From Gymnopilus junonius (lineage: Eukaryota; Basidiomycota; Agaricomycetes; Agaricales; Galerinaceae): a stretch of 45,639 nucleotides of DNA. The stretch covers positions 1 through 45,639 of the forward strand of contig JADNYJ010000272.1 in assembly GCA_015501075.1 (NCBI GenBank), in the 5' to 3' direction. Positions 1 through 12,313 of this stretch are shown here, one piece after another (the first letter of the stretch is position 1; each line of letters begins with the position of its first letter). A program made the translations under genes and the position numbers. The notes under the pieces are model-generated. The model saw only the letters and a program-made list of their open reading frames with translations, did no database searches and was not told where the DNA came from.

Positions 1-565
1 TCCAGGCCAAGCCAGGCCATAACATCACTAGCCTTACTGGGCCCTCATTATCATTATCATCATCATCTTCCTCCTCTTCTTCCTCTTGTTGCATGTTTAC
101 AACTTTCTTCTTCTCCTTCTGCTTTGCAATTACTTGCTGTGTATGATAGATAGAATATTATAGTATGCAAAAACCAGTCAAAGTTCCTAATTTTTATCTG
201 CATCCTTTAGTTTGGAATAAATGTATAAGTTAAACAACTTAAATTATTAATATCACAACATACTTTGTGAGGTGTATAGTAGCTTGTGCCTTTGCATGAG
301 ATGCCTTGGCTTTCTCTTTACCCCTGTACATACAATGTATAAGAATAAAAGTAATTTAAAAATAATTTACATGTAATTACTTGGATTTATGGCTACCAGC
401 TTTGGTCACCTTTGCACATTGAGCCTCTACAGCCTTTGCCTAGGGCTGAGCATACTGCACAGCAATGACCTCAACTGAGCCACTGGTCTCCTTACCTCCT
501 CCTCCTTCTGGCTCACTATACCCTCCTAGCTCCTCGCTCTCTGATTGCTCAATCCAACCCACCCT
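1..565 (-). pseudogene. Family F copy D, partial (runs off the left edge)
   Basis: Read on the minus strand this matches 37440-37815 of copy C over two exons and two introns. The exon at 381-565 encodes a stretch ending GGHKSK-like. The intron at 324-380 is 57 bp. The exon at 264-323 is 60 bp, the same length as its counterpart in copy C, and the intron at 205-263 is 59 bp, again the same length. Below position 204 the sequence diverges and holds a lysine/glutamate/aspartate-rich frame (about 1-145). An in-frame TAG lies after the AVQYAQP stretch (near 450), so this copy is probably dead. Copy C has kept the codon but has a one-base loss in the G run just upstream. Function is unknown. The match between copies is seen directly; the pseudogene call is inferred. 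Confidence 0.7.
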
Positions 566-576
566 TTTCCAGTACT

Positions 577-775
577 TTTCAGTCCCCCTACCATTCCTAT
601 AGGACTGGCCTGAGTCCTATAGGATTCCTGTAGGATTGGGGCCAAAACAGAATTCTGAGAGCAGTCCTACAGGACTCCTATAGGATTCCTGTAGGATTAG
701 GCCCAAACCATATCAGAAACAGACTCCCAAGGGCAGTCCTATAGGAATCCTGTAGGAATGACCCTAGATTATCAT
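577..775. repeat. Cluster of palindromic TCCTATAGGA-type motifs
   Basis: About ten copies of TCCTATAGGA, TCCTACAGGA or TCCTGTAGGA, often as AGTCCTATAGGATTCC, are spaced 10-30 bp apart with GGCCCAAAC-like spacers. The core is self-complementary. The cluster begins exactly where similarity to family F copy C ends. A related cluster lies at 6120-6475. Confidence 0.8.
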
Positions 776-915
776 ATATGAAGAGAACTATACTTGTTAT
801 GACATATTTTTACACTAATATACACTTCTTTTATTACTATTCATCTGTTCCTATGACTACTCTTCATCAGATCCTTCTTCTCCTCTGTTCTGTCTCCTTC
901 TCAAGTCCAATATCA

Positions 916-3123
916 TCATCTTCCATCTCCTGGTTTGACTGTTTCTTCTGCTGCTTCTTGATGTGTATTTAGTATGATAAAACAGCATAACATGATGAAC
1001 CAGTTGAAGTTTCCAGGAGTCATCCATTTGGCAATAGACTGATAGCCTCCAAGCCATGCATTGAGTTGTTCAGACTTGAGTATTGAAGGCCCAGTGACCA
1101 TATGGTTGTCCATTTGAATCATATTCCACAATACCAAGTTTGGTGCCACATTGTTTGCAGGAGCAGGATTGCAATAAGTCCAGCAGAGATAATCTGAAGA
1201 TGATGGTTGATATAATGATAGGAGTCCACAATGAACTGGATGTAAGCTTCCATATATCTCAAGTTCTATTGGTGACTGCAGTTGCAAGTACCTGGCATGC
1301 TTTATCAATGCATATATAGTCAGGACGTGAGTCTTGAGTGGGATAACTGATGCAAGGAAGTTGAGAATGTTGGTTGTTGATTCTGAATGACCAAATTTGG
1401 TCCAAGCAATAACCACACCACAGGGTGCGCAGATGGTTTTAACACAGTAATAGCGGCCAGGGCTGAAGTAATTGGGTGGCAAAGGAGGGTCGCTAGCAGG
1501 ATCATCATGGCATTGAGGATTAGGGCCTCGAGATCTTGGCTGCCAAGCATAGCTTTCAGCTGGTCTCTGGAGAGACCAACAGATACCAGAGTGGACATTG
1601 TGACGAGAATACTTCCTGAAGGTGTTCCACTCTGGCTGATGCTGTTGGCAGGCAGAAGTTCCATCAATGCTTTGGTTAGTGCAGTTACACACTAAACACT
1701 GTGATGCAAGAAGAAGGTGATGTTGATCGCATAAAGAACCACTCCTAGAGTTTGAAAGATCATTATAGCAGTTGTCATATGCACAATGCTATAAGAAACA
1801 GTCAGACATTAAGTTAAACTTGAATTTAAAACACTGAACAGTTGACCCATCACAATTCCATCCAAAACCACCATCTTGACATATTTCTTGTCAGCTTGAG
1901 CATATCTAAAAATTAGATATAAGATAGAAATTGAAGATCAAATAATGAACCACATACTAGCCATGCCATCTGATGGCTTAAAGATCTGAGTGCATTCAGA
2001 ACATGAATGTTTGTCTGAAGCTCTGATAACCCCTTTCTCTCCTAATACTTCAAATGCTTCAGCAGTGACCTCTTTGATGTTCAGACCATCATCAAGCTCA
2101 AGATCAATAGAAGACTCAGCAGCTATAGTGCATATGGATTCCTGCACAAAGGCTTGCCAAATTTGAGCTCAAGATATGGAGAAAGAGGATGTTCCATATG
2201 TGTTGTTCCAGTATTCGGCATAGGCTGAAGCAGATGCATGAAAGTTATACATCGCGTTAACAGCTGAGGAAGAAAACAAATGGTCAACCCAAAGAGCCTG
2301 TCCGATCTTGAGGCAGCTCGCTGAATTGAGATAAACTTGTTTGAAAGTTGGTGTTGGTGTGATAAGTCAGGATATCGTTCATGGTCTGTGGAATAAAGGG
2401 TATTGCAGGCAGTACATTTTCCTGTAAGAACGGAACATGTCTGAAGACTGAGTGGCCCTTGATAAATGTGACTCTGGGTATATCATGATCTTGGGTAGAT
2501 TGCTGCAAAGACCATGGTTGACAAGCTAGTGTACCACAGACAAATGACCTGGGGCAGATAACAAGAGCTGGCTGGATTTTCTTGGAAGAGACAGGAAGGA
2601 GTTTATGGGTGTAGTTGCCTGAAGAATCATAAGGTGAAAAAGATAAAGCAGTCACAAAGGTATCAAGCTTCTGGGCAATAAGCTTAACCCATGATGATGA
2701 GGAAGGAGTTTGTTGACGTTCATGATGGAAAAGGAGTGTTGAAGTACAATCATCTCCTAGCTTCTTTGAAATTGCATTAGTTAATGCAATTAACCAGCCA
2801 GAGACTACAACTTTGTTCTCTCCTGCCTCGGTTGGATGTTGTTGTCAGAAATGCAGGTTGAAAACATCAGGATTGTCCGTTATAGAAAACAACAGCATTA
2901 GGACAGTTGCCAGACTGATCTTGGTACTGAAGGTTGTTTGGATTACAGAGGCGAAGTCAGAAAAATGAATATCTGGAAATGGAGAGTCTACAGGTGTTGC
3001 TGAGACCGGTATTGCCAGAGTAAGCCAGATAAATAACCAGATCAATGTTGACAGTGACGATAGACAACCAGCGATTGAATAGACCAGCCAGCAAAAGATA
3101 TAACACATGAAACTACTGTACAA
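916..3123 (-). pseudogene. CxC5/CxC6 cysteine-cluster gene associated with KDZ transposases, decayed
   Basis: Minus-strand pieces line up in order with the CxC5/CxC6 proteins that accompany Kyakuja-Dileera-Zisupton (KDZ) transposases in basidiomycetes. The N-terminal part runs from about 3123 to 2660. A CxC5-like part (2655-2284) contains PALVICPRSFVCGTLACQP. Then come ALWVDHLFSSS and HASASAYAEYWNN (about 2290-2195), HSCSECTQ (about 2010), VKMVVLDGIVMG (about 1895), HCAYDNC (about 1790) and CNCTNQSIDGTSACQQHQPEW (about 1690-1625). The last part has GRYYCVKTICAPCG and CWTYCNPAP. The paired Cys/His residues suggest zinc binding. Breaks seen: an in-frame TGA at about 2850, a frame change near 2350, a TGA near 2175, and an intron near 1800-1850 without an obvious phase-compatible GT-AG pair. 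The 5' end is uncertain. No KDZ transposase is visible in the window. The family assignment is from remembered motifs; the breaks are seen directly. Confidence 0.75.
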
Positions 3124-3162
3124 TGATAACTATCCCCTTCATACCAAAATCATCAGAACAAC

Positions 3163-5931
3163 TTACACAGGATTGTTGTTTGTCTTCTTTTTCTTCGACA
3201 ATGTTGCCTTCTTTGGTGCTGGGGCAGGAGAGGGGGATCGAGATGACTCAGCTGATGAAGACGAGGATTCCTGCTTCTTCTTCTTCGACTTTGACTTTGC
3301 CTTCATGGGGGACACTTGCCACTTTGACTTTGACTTAGACTTCTTCTCCGGAGATGCCTGCCTCTTCGAAGAACCCCCCGACTTTGCTTCCCTTTCCTCC
3401 TTCTCCCTGTTCTTCACCTTAACCCATGCTTTCAGCTGCACCAAAGTATAAGGAACTGGTGAAGAAAACCCCCAGACATCGCTGTCTGACTTGCGATCCT
3501 CAAGTTTCTCCAGCCAGTCATGCATGTCGGGATACGTCATTGCAACACTGAATGGTTTCTTCCAGTTGCCATAATACTGAGTGTTCGCAATGAAGATATC
3601 AATGAAATTGGTGAGCTTGGGATACCAGAACTGATCTTCATCACCAACCAAGGCTTGCCACTCCTCATCATGGTGGAGTTTCACGACAGTCAGGGTGGCT
3701 TCCATGATGGCGCAGTGTTTAATAAATGCATTATGGATGTTGAAAGGAAGGTAGGGGGTTGTAGAATCGATCCCAAGAAAGGAAAGTAATAACTCCTTAT
3801 GATCCTGGGGCATTTTCAAAGGGCCACCAGAACCGAGGCCTTCCTGAATTGAAGTAGAAGCAGCAGATGGAGAGTGTGAATGAGAGGTGACAGTTCGAGC
3901 CAAGGACACTGAGCGAGACTGGGATGAATGAGAATGAAAAGAGGGAGGTATCATGGACACAACAAAAGTTGACTCCATCGGGAACACAGATTTGCCATCC
4001 ATGACACCTGTCTCCTAAAGAATGAGATAAGTCACTAATGAGTCAAGTACATCTAGTTGTGACTTACGATAAGGAGATGGATGATAGGACCATTGTTAGA
4101 CTGTACCCATTGACAAGGTGGATCATCCTCAACAGCCACCTTGTACCAACCCAGTAATGCCCACTGGTTACCCTCTAACATATAAACTCATTCATTATTA
4201 TCTTGAAAAAAATTAATAGAATGATGTTAGAATATATCAAATGACTTACTGCAGACCGGAGAGTATTGTCGACTTATTTGCTTGAGAACCAGACTCATAG
4301 TCTGATAGCATGATGTATTGACTTTGAGGACTGAACTTGCATTGTTGACAGTCAAGGTGGAGGGCCGCTCAGAGGTGATGTCAAGTTAGCACATCCACGA
4401 GGCAAGGGAGCCTCCACATCGGACTCTGCTGGACTGGGATCCCCAAAGTTGTGCACATTGCCTAGGGAGACCACGAGATGTCGCCCCCCATGACCTTGAT
4501 GATCCATTTGCAGGTGGTTGATGTTCAGGAGGGCAGGTTAGAAATATCATATTCTAAATGTAGTAGATAGCATAAATAAAATGTACCATAAGAAAAGAGA
4601 ATACCCTACCCAAATGATGTACAGCCTTGCCCTGCTCGAGGACAGTGCTGGGTGCCACACTCTCTCGATCTGGCATGCCCATGAGAGTGTCACCCTCTCC
4701 GTCAATGGAGAGGTGAACACGGCATGAAGGGGGACCGACAGGGATCCTGAGGGTTGAGTGAGGCACTGCAGACAAGATTGAGGGGCTGGCTGTCGAGTTT
4801 GGTGCAGGCGCTGAGGGCACTGGAGCCAGCATTGATGATTCAGGGGCCCTCGTGAACCTGGGGGTGGGCTTGGGCTTCGAGACGCTGGGTCGCATCATTG
4901 CTCGTGGGTAGTGTCAGCCTCGTCGACCTCGTGGTGTGGCTTGCGGTGCTGCTGGCAACATCGTTGACCTCAAGGTGGCTCACGGGTGCTGTTGGTATCA
5001 TTGTTGGCATCACAGCATCATTCTCGGGTGCCTTCGGCATTGTCGGCATTGTTCGCATTGACAACGTTGTTGGGCATCGTCATCTCGATTGGACCATCTC
5101 AATCGCATTGCTGTCTGTGTCACTGGTGCTGGACTCGATGGTGCCAGTGGCACTGTTGCTGGTGCTGGTGTCGCCACTACCCTTGCTGTCGTCTCATCAG
5201 CCTGGGCCTCATCTCGTCGATGGGCGGCCTTTGACACCTCAGGCTCGCATTCTGCCATGGCGTGTGGTCGAGACGGAGAGCGAGGGGGGAGGGACAAGGC
5301 CGTGGGCTCTCGACGGGGATGCTCAGGGGCGATGGTGGCACCCTCATCCATGAGCCTTTTTCGACCCTAGAACAGAAAAAACAAGTGTTATATTAGTTTT
5401 TCGAATCAAATTATAAGTGGGGGGTACTCACGGGGTCAGCTTTGGCGGGGCGCCTTTCGCATCCTCTGCGGCATCTTCTGCGGCATGCTCCATGTCCATT
5501 TTCCTGTAAAGAGATGAAAAGGAGGTGGGGGTGGGGTCAGCAGTTTTGGAGAGGGAGGCCCTGACTCACCTTTGCGCTTTTCTATTCCTCTTTTTCTTGG
5601 CTTTTTTCTCCTTCTTCTTCTTCTCCTTCCCCTTTTCCTTCCTCTCATGCTCCTCCTCTCCATCATCGTTGTCTGGGGCTGTTTCAGTCACCTCGCCCTG
5701 CTGGCACTTGGTTGCAATCTCGTCAGTGTTCAATCAAAACATTTGACCACGGTTCCTCTTGGGGGAGCTCGTTGGTGCAGTTTCAGGTGGGGGCTCAGCA
5801 GCCATGGCTGCCTCGTGCTCAGCGAGGTGCAGAGCGGCGGGATGGTGGTGGCTGGCTTGACATGGTTGTGGTTGGGGGGATGTGGTGTGGCAGAGACAAG
5901 GATGAGTTGAACACGCCATGTCAACGAACAT
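3163..5931 (-). pseudogene. Family F copy A, decayed multi-exon gene
   Basis: Family of unknown function. Exons inferred from splice signals and from alignment with copies B and C: 5570-5931, 5432-5503, 4610-5366, 4250-4553, 4068-4174 and 3163-4014; introns are 53-75 bp. The N-terminal part is proline/alanine-rich, then lysine/glutamate-rich. A middle segment carries ATIAPEHPR, which matches ISIAPPPQP in copy C. The last exon has YPDMHDWLEKL and SDVWGFSSPVP, matching HPDMVAWLEME and TKVWGFRVPVS in copy C. It ends in a lysine/serine-rich tail with SPSPAPAPKK, suggesting a nuclear protein. Breaks: an in-frame TGA at 5734-5736, a frameshift in a G run near 4480, and a stop near 4350. The stop codon lies only 40 bp from the neighbouring CxC5/CxC6 gene on the same strand. 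The final exon alone is an intact 279-codon frame (3163-4002), so a short product cannot be ruled out. Confidence 0.7.
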
Positions 5932-6478
5932 GCATGTTCACATCACGTGATCACGGTAAAAGCCGGAAATGCGCGAAAATGCACATTTTTGCCTTTGCGC
6001 CCATTCCAGCTGTGGATCTAGCTTACATATTATCAAATAATTTGGAAATAATTACAATTAACTTAGTAATAGCCTAAATAGCTTTAAAAATAATTAAAAC
6101 ACATCTAAATGGGCTAAAAACATCCCAATCCTATAGGACTACCAGGAATTTTTGCTTTTACACTCATTTTCCATGTGTTTTCAGCTTACATAATACAGAA
6201 TATCATTGATCTTGTCTATATTTAGCCTATTGATACCATAAATAGCCTTAGATTACTCCAAACACATCTAAATAGCCTAAACTATGGTAGTCCTGTAGGA
6301 CTGGCAGACTGGTCCTCAGGATTGGGCAAATTTGGTCCAATCCTGGTCCAATCCTATAGGATTCCAGGCCTGAGCCACCAGCCATCTTAATATGGTGCCC
6401 TATATCCCCAGTCCTACAGGAATCCTACAGGAATAGGCCCCAATCCTACAGGAATTACAGGGGGACAATAAAGACCTC
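5932..6478. repeat. Upstream region with TCCTATAGGA/TCCTACAGGA motif cluster
   Basis: 5932-6120 is AT-rich with no gene seen. From about 6120 to 6475, TCCTATAGGA, TCCTGTAGGA and TCCTACAGGA motifs recur, densest at 6290-6475, resembling the cluster at 577-775. The cluster ends where the truncated LINE begins. Confidence 0.7.
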
Positions 6479-7677
6479 CATGGCAGCCCTATCAGATACT
6501 CATCCAGTGCGCTCCCTTTTGAGTGTGCCCTTCTCCAAAGGAGCGAGGCCTCACCCCTGCTCCACTGCCTTTATGATGGCCCCACAGTGCACTAAGGTGT
6601 GGGGTACTGTTATGGACGTGGATAACTATTCACATCCTTACAGAGTGGTGGGCCAGGGCCCTGGCCACCACATCTCTCTTCATCATGTCCCATCTTCTTT
6701 GAAGTGGGGCATACACTACCAAGCTCATCTCATGGCAACTGAGCTCTCAGTAGCGGTGGGGCCTAATACGCCACACTCACTTGCCTCGCTGTGCAAGGCG
6801 GCCAATGATAACCCAGGGAAGGCTGGAAAGAGTTGTTCCAGCAACCCTCGTACTCAGGGCGACAATTCCTGTTACTCACCAACCTCGACGGGGGTCGACT
6901 CGAACCACGGGCCAAACGAGGTGGTCCCTGGCTTCAGTATGCAGGTGGCGACTTGACTCTTTTCACAAGGGTCTCTCATGCCATCACCAACCATGCTCCC
7001 ACTGGGGAGTACTACTCTCGCTTCAACATTCCTGAAGCCACCAGCTGTGAGTGCGGATACCACCTCCAAACTTGTGAGCACCTTTTCAGGTCGTGTCCCC
7101 AACATGATCACCATGACTATCCAGTTTGCCTGGATCAGCTCGTATCATTTTTGAAAGCTAACCCCACTGCATTCACTTTCAACCACCCTCCTCGAGGTGT
7201 CAGATAACTTGGTCGGGCAAGGTGGGCATTGTTCCTGTTAGCTGGATTCGTCAGTTCAGGGTGCACTCAGAACAGAGTCCTAATACTTGGCAGGCTTCAG
7301 CTTTGCTGGGTTGAGGGTGGGGTCTGGGTTCTGGAGCTTTGGCGCTATCAACAGACAAGTGTGGCCCCCTGCTTCGGTGACCCGAAAATGGTCTGCCTTC
7401 AGTGGCTAACACAGTACGCGCATATCCCGGGCTGTCGGGTTTGGCTGGTGGGCCCCCTTCCGTGCCCCTCCATCACTTTGTTGGACCCCTCCCTTCAGTC
7501 AGGGCATCAACGAGAGTACAGGCCCACTGTTTGTGGTCCTAAGTTGGCCCGCGAGAGCCAGTCTCACACTAGGTGTAGTTTAACAGTAGATTACTTTGGG
7601 TTTATGTATATCTGCGACCGGACTACTTTCACACACTGGTATATAAATCCTTGATTTAAAAAAAAAAAAAAAAAAAA
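6479..7677 (+). mobile_element. LINE copy 1, 5'-truncated and internally deleted, with poly(A)
   Basis: The sequence matches the C-terminal part of LINE ORF2 and the 3' untranslated region, and ends in about 20 A residues (7658-7677). It starts at CATGGCAGCCC, almost the same point as LINE copy 5. Near 6627 most of the RNase H region is missing, so the sequence jumps to the segment before the terminal Cys/His motif. That motif is still readable at 7018-7110 (YSRFNIPEATSCECGYH, then HLFRSCPQHD). No target-site duplication is visible. The copy is dead. Confidence 0.9.
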
Positions 7678-8498
7678 GCTATACATGCAAAGTTCAGAGT
7701 GGCTTTACTTGTTTGATCATTAGCTTGATGCTTATGGGACTTGTATATAAAACACACATTGTTTGATTGTATTCTGCTTTGAACAAACTTGTAGTTTTCT
7801 GTAGATACACATATAGCAGAGTCTACAATAAGGACTTTGAATCATGTAACTAGTAAATTTTCTCTGTAGATACACGATAGTACAGAGTTACTGCAATTGT
7901 AATTGTAATTGTAGTTTTAGTTGGTACTGTGCAAAGACAAGCATAGTACATACAGAGTTATTGTATATATATGTCCTCTGTCAATATAAACACTGTACAG
8001 AGTCTCCTGAGTTATGACACAGTTGCTAATAATAGCTACAAGTTATATAACATGACAGTATTATAATGCACTAAATGCTCATTGAACTCTGATCTGACTT
8101 GCAGGTATTATCTGTAATAGTGTACCACTCTCACAGTCTAATAGGTCTATTTTTGCCTGAGACTCTTTCTAGAAGTGATTACACAGTATGTCTAAGTTAT
8201 GTGACAGTATTGCACATTGCAGGTATAGTAAGTGCAGACTTTAAGGCAAGAAGCAGATAAAGTGCTAATTAGCCTCTGATCTGACTTCATATTTCTGGCT
8301 TGTGTCAATTGTAATTTTCAGATTCTAGGCTGTTTGTACTTGGTATTATAGTGTCTTTACATGTGCTTCCACCATGGGGCTGACTTATGTGACAATCTCT
8401 TGAGCATAGCCAGATTATTATACATTTAGACAAGTGACACACAATGTGCTAATTGAACTTAGTTCTGATTTTGATGTAGCAAATCAAATAGTAAGCTA
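7678..8498. repeat. Duplicated flank, same sequence as 45375-45639
   Basis: From the base after the LINE poly(A), the sequence follows 45375 onward with few differences (GCTATACATGCAAAG versus GCTATACACGCAAAG) and probably continues past the right edge of the window. In the right-hand copy this lies just 3' of family F copy C. It is AT-rich with no convincing gene. This suggests that the left-hand copy is the 3' flank of another family-F locus whose gene body has been replaced. Confidence 0.8.
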
Positions 8499-8962
8499 TG
8501 TTAGAAGTAGTGATCAAACACTTCTAACAATGTTCTATAAACATTAGAATAGCTTTAGAATAGATCTTAGAATTAGTTTCACTTCATTTGGACACTTGTA
8601 GTTTTACTAAGTTTCTGCTTTTGGTCGCATTTTCTCTAGTATTTTGCGAGAGAATTACTTGGCGTAAAGTTAGAATTTCAGAAAACGGATTTGAGATCTG
8701 AAATCAGGTCGAAAATCCGGTTCTAGTGATATAGCATACATGGCATTTAAAGTACGTTTGTGTTTTGACATTTTCGAATTGTCCACATTTTGGTGTTTTG
8801 TCATGCCTCGCAGTTTTTGGGCATGTAGCTACATTAGATACTATGTTTCCTACTATGTCAAGCGAAAGCAAGACACTATGATTTGAATTGAACAAGTTAT
8901 AAGCATTTTGAGTTATACTCTGTGATTCTCAGTGATTGCTGTACTTGAGCATACTAGTTGGT
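8499..8962 (+). repeat. Truncated copia LTR (same family as 38275-38782)
   Basis: It starts TGTTAGAAGTAGTG and follows the 508-bp LTR to the CATACTAGTTGGT stretch, where it stops and LINE sequence begins; the last ~43 bp of the LTR are missing. It differs from the young LTRs mostly by transitions, several at CpG (CACGCCTCGCGG to CATGCCTCGCAG), so it is older. Confidence 0.93.
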
Positions 8963-10017
8963 ACCAAGCAGGCTATTGCAGCTTCACTTGTCTTTTGCCA
9001 AGGAGTTGAGGTGCATGCATCTCACTACACAGCCAGGAGTGCTCTTGCAGAGGATGCTGAGCTTTACTCTCTACATACCGCAATTTCCGGGCCTGTGCCA
9101 TGGACAACTGTGACTACATCATTATCATGTCGACTCCACCAAAGCTTTGGGGAGCCTGCTAGATGCCTCCGTGCATTCCGGTCAGGGTCATTCCTTGGCA
9201 GTGATTTGCACCCTTACAGAGTGGTGGACCAGGGGCCCTGGCCACCACATCTTCTTCATCATGTCCCATCTTCTTTGAAGTGGGGCGTACACTACCAAGC
9301 TCATCTCATGGTGACTGAGCTCTCAGTAGCAGTGGGGCCCTAATATGCCACACTCACTTGCCTCGCTGCATAAAGCAGCCGACGATAATCCGGGGAAGGC
9401 TGGAAAGAGCTGTTCCAGCAACCTTCATACTCAGGGCAACAATTTCTGTCACTCACCGATCTCGACAGGGTCGACTTGAACCACGGGCCAAATGAGGTGG
9501 CCCCTGGCTTTCAGTATGCAGCGGCGACTTGAATCTCTTCATGAGGGTCACTCGCGCCATCACTAACCATGCTCCCATTAGGAGTATTACTCTCGATTCA
9601 ACATCCCTGAATCCACCAGTTGTGAGTGCAGCCACCCACCCAAACTCGTGACCACTTATTTTGAACGTGTCCCCAACACAATCATCATGACTATCCAGTT
9701 CACCTGGATCAGCTCATTTCCTTCTTGAAGGCTAACCCTATGGTGTTCGCCTTCAACCGCCCTCCTAGAGGGTCGGATAACTTGGTTGGCAGGTAGGTGC
9801 TGTTTCTGTCAGCTGGATTCGGCGGTTTGGGGTGCACTCAGAACAGAGTCCTAATACTTGGTGGGCTTCAGCTTTGCTGGGTTGAGGGTAGGGGTCTTTG
9901 CTCTGGAGCTTCAGCGTTATCGACAGACAAGTGTTGACCCCCCGCTTCGGTGACCCGAAATGGTCTGCCTTCAGTGGCTAACACAGTATGCGTGCATCCT
10001 GGGCTGTTGGTTTGGCC
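8963..10017 (+). mobile_element. LINE copy 2, fragment (RNase H to 3' UTR)
   Basis: Begins inside the ORF2 RNase H domain (AIAASLVFCQGVEVHAS, AEDAELYSLHTAI) and runs through the terminal Cys/His region into the 3' UTR. It then breaks off at 10017, before the poly(A), at the start of a short-repeat cluster. Several small indels disrupt all frames. It sits inside a copia LTR, directly after the AGTTGGT sequence. Confidence 0.88.
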
Positions 10018-10018
10018 A

Positions 10019-10345
10019 TACTTAGCACTCCCCCCAAATTGTCTCTGGACTCCCATGGGACTCCCAGGGACTCCTTGGGAGTCTATTGGGACTCCATAGA
10101 TCCCTGGGAGGTTGGACTCCTATGGGATTGAGTGGGACTGGTTGGGACTAGGGACTGGGTTAGGACTCCCATGGGATTGAGTAGGACTGGTTGGGACTGG
10201 GTAGGACTGAGTTGGGACTCCCTGGGACTGAGTTGGGACTGAGTTGGGACTCCCATGGGATTGAGTGGGAACTTGGGACTAAGTGAGACTAGGTTGTGAC
10301 TGGATGGGACTAGGTTGGAACTGGGTTGAGAATATGTAGTAGGAC
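10019..10345. repeat. GGGACTCCCATGGGA-type tandem repeat cluster
   Basis: Imperfect repeats built from TGGGACTCC, CCCATGGGA, GACTGGGTTGGGAC and similar 7-12 bp pieces. CCCATGGG is self-complementary. Composition is strongly G-rich on the plus strand. The 91-codon minus-strand frame here (10083-10358) is only repeat translation. Confidence 0.85.
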
Positions 10346-11740
10346 TTTTGTTTGCCATAGTGCAGAACAGCTATGATGGCCAGACTCTGGGCTGCAGATA
10401 AATAAACCATGGTAGGAAAATTAGGATAATAAAGTAATTAATTATAATTGAGACAGTAATGGGCACATAGGTATGTTCAGTTTCTCATTACAGAGATTCA
10501 TCAAAATTTCAAGTAGAGCCAGGCACTCATTTATAGAATGTGCTCACTGGAGATTTTTATTTTTTGGTAGATTATTTTTTTCTTGAAACCTCTAGTCTTT
10601 GCACAAGCTCTATATCATTATCTGTATTCTAATCTCATAATGCTTAGTATCATCAGTCTGTGCCTTTTCTGCCTAAGAAATTGTGTATATTTTTTTCATA
10701 GATTAACAAATAAAATTTGCTCTTCTGGAGGCATTTTTCATGGTGCAAACTCACCCTAGCTCTAAATTTTGTGCCCTATCACTAGAGAGTTTTGATTGAT
10801 AAAGAATTATTTTGTGGTGTATTCAGTGACTGTTGCTGATTCACCTCCCATGAGGATTGAGTTTTTCAATAAGTTTGGTTTGTCTACCTTATAATTTACA
10901 TATAAAGTCAAAATAGCTGACAATGTCTGAAATGAAGACTTGGGAGACTGAGATTTTCTTATAGAAGTAGATAATAGGCTGGCTTCAATAGCCTGGTTTG
11001 ATTAACATTCTTTGTCCAAGGGTTGCAAATGTTTTCCAAAATCTATAGACTTTTCAAAGATGCAACTAATGGTATTTCTCTGTTCAACAAACTCATACAT
11101 ATGGCAGACAGTACACAGTATCCTTGACCTTATCAGAGATGGATTTTATCTGATTTGCCTAGTATTGCACTCTGCACAGCTATAGGTTTAGCCAAAAAAG
11201 CTAGTGGCCTACCAATATATAGCAATGCTGTGCATGAGGAACAAATTCAACAGAAGGTAGTGTGTATTTCAAATTTTGTGATACTAAAGTTATTTTTCTA
11301 TATAGACTACAAATAAGATTCAGGAACATTTAAGCACCCTTTGCAATATGCTTATTGACTCTTATGAACTCACAGGGTAGATTAATGAGAGCCTTTATAT
11401 GTGCACCTCTGAAGTCCTTGGTATTCTCCCTATTCCAGAAGACATCCAATGAACTAGTGAGTGGCATTGCTAAATTTACACCTAGCATGGATTCAAAGCA
11501 AAAATACTATTTTCTTGCCAAAATGCAAGAAACACATAAGCTAGTCCATACTCTAGATGCAAAGCAACTTTTCTGAAGGCTCATGGATGAGAATTCTAAC
11601 TTTAATTTAAAATCTAAAGCACTAATTTGGAAGAAAGCAGTAAAAGTATAGAATCTTTATGCAGATGAAAATCCTAAAATATCATAAAAGGTTTGATCCT
11701 CACATGCATTGAGCTAGTTCAAAACTAAAGCTGATCTTAT
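10346..11740. other. AT-rich stretch, possible coding relic near 11037-11580
   Basis: No gene is recognised. A 73-codon plus frame (11355-11576) and broken frames upstream of it (from about 11037) have protein-like composition without any motif I know. It may be the remnant of an old element or gene. The rest is AT-rich and featureless. Confidence 0.3.
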
Positions 11741-12313
11741 TAGTGTTGAAAGTCCAGTTAGGTCTGGTTATTGGGGTCCCAGGGTCACTAACCATGGTCG
11801 AGACCGGTTACCTTTACCCCAAGACCCAAATAACCTAACCAGACTGCATATAACTGCCAAAAACTGGTTATTGCAGTTACTAACTGGTTATAACCAGAAA
11901 CTTTAAAAACTGGTTATAACTGATAGTAACCAGGTATTTAGCACTCAGTATTAGTTGTAGTAATACATTTTAGCTTCCTAACGACCCAAAGAATGTTACA
12001 TTTGGTTAAGAATTGACAGAGTTACAATTTTATTACATAGAAACTGGCACTTTGATCTAAAATTCACAGATTTGACAATAACTTCGCCAATTTTTATCCA
12101 TTTTTGTCGGTCTTTGGGGTCGTTTTGAAGGGAAAAATATGGGCTACCAATAACCAGTTATAACCAGTCACTAACCAGTTAGTTAACTGCAAAATAACCG
12201 GTTACTCAAAGTTCAAACTTGACTAACTGCTAACTGCAGTCCAGTTATTTGCAGTTACAGTCCAGTTAGGTCTCGGTTATTTTCCAGTTAACTAACCTAA
12301 CTTCCAAACACTA
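11741..12313. mobile_element. MITE copy 1, hAT-like, 573 bp
   Basis: The ends are TAGTGTTGAAAGTCC and ACTTCCAAACACTA, imperfect inverted repeats of each other. The element is flanked by a perfect 8-bp duplication GATCTTAT (11733-11740 and 12314-12321). The interior is full of AACTGGTTATAACCAG-like motifs. No coding capacity. An 8-bp duplication is typical of the hAT superfamily. Internal sequence suggests it lies in the opposite orientation to copies 2 and 3. Confidence 0.88.

Noticed and set aside
3107..5910. Plus-strand frames such as 3107-3451, 4898-5353 and 5572-5910
   Set aside because: Shadows of the minus-strand exons of copy A; hydrophobic Phe/Leu-rich character comes from antisense of Lys/Ser/Glu-rich codons.
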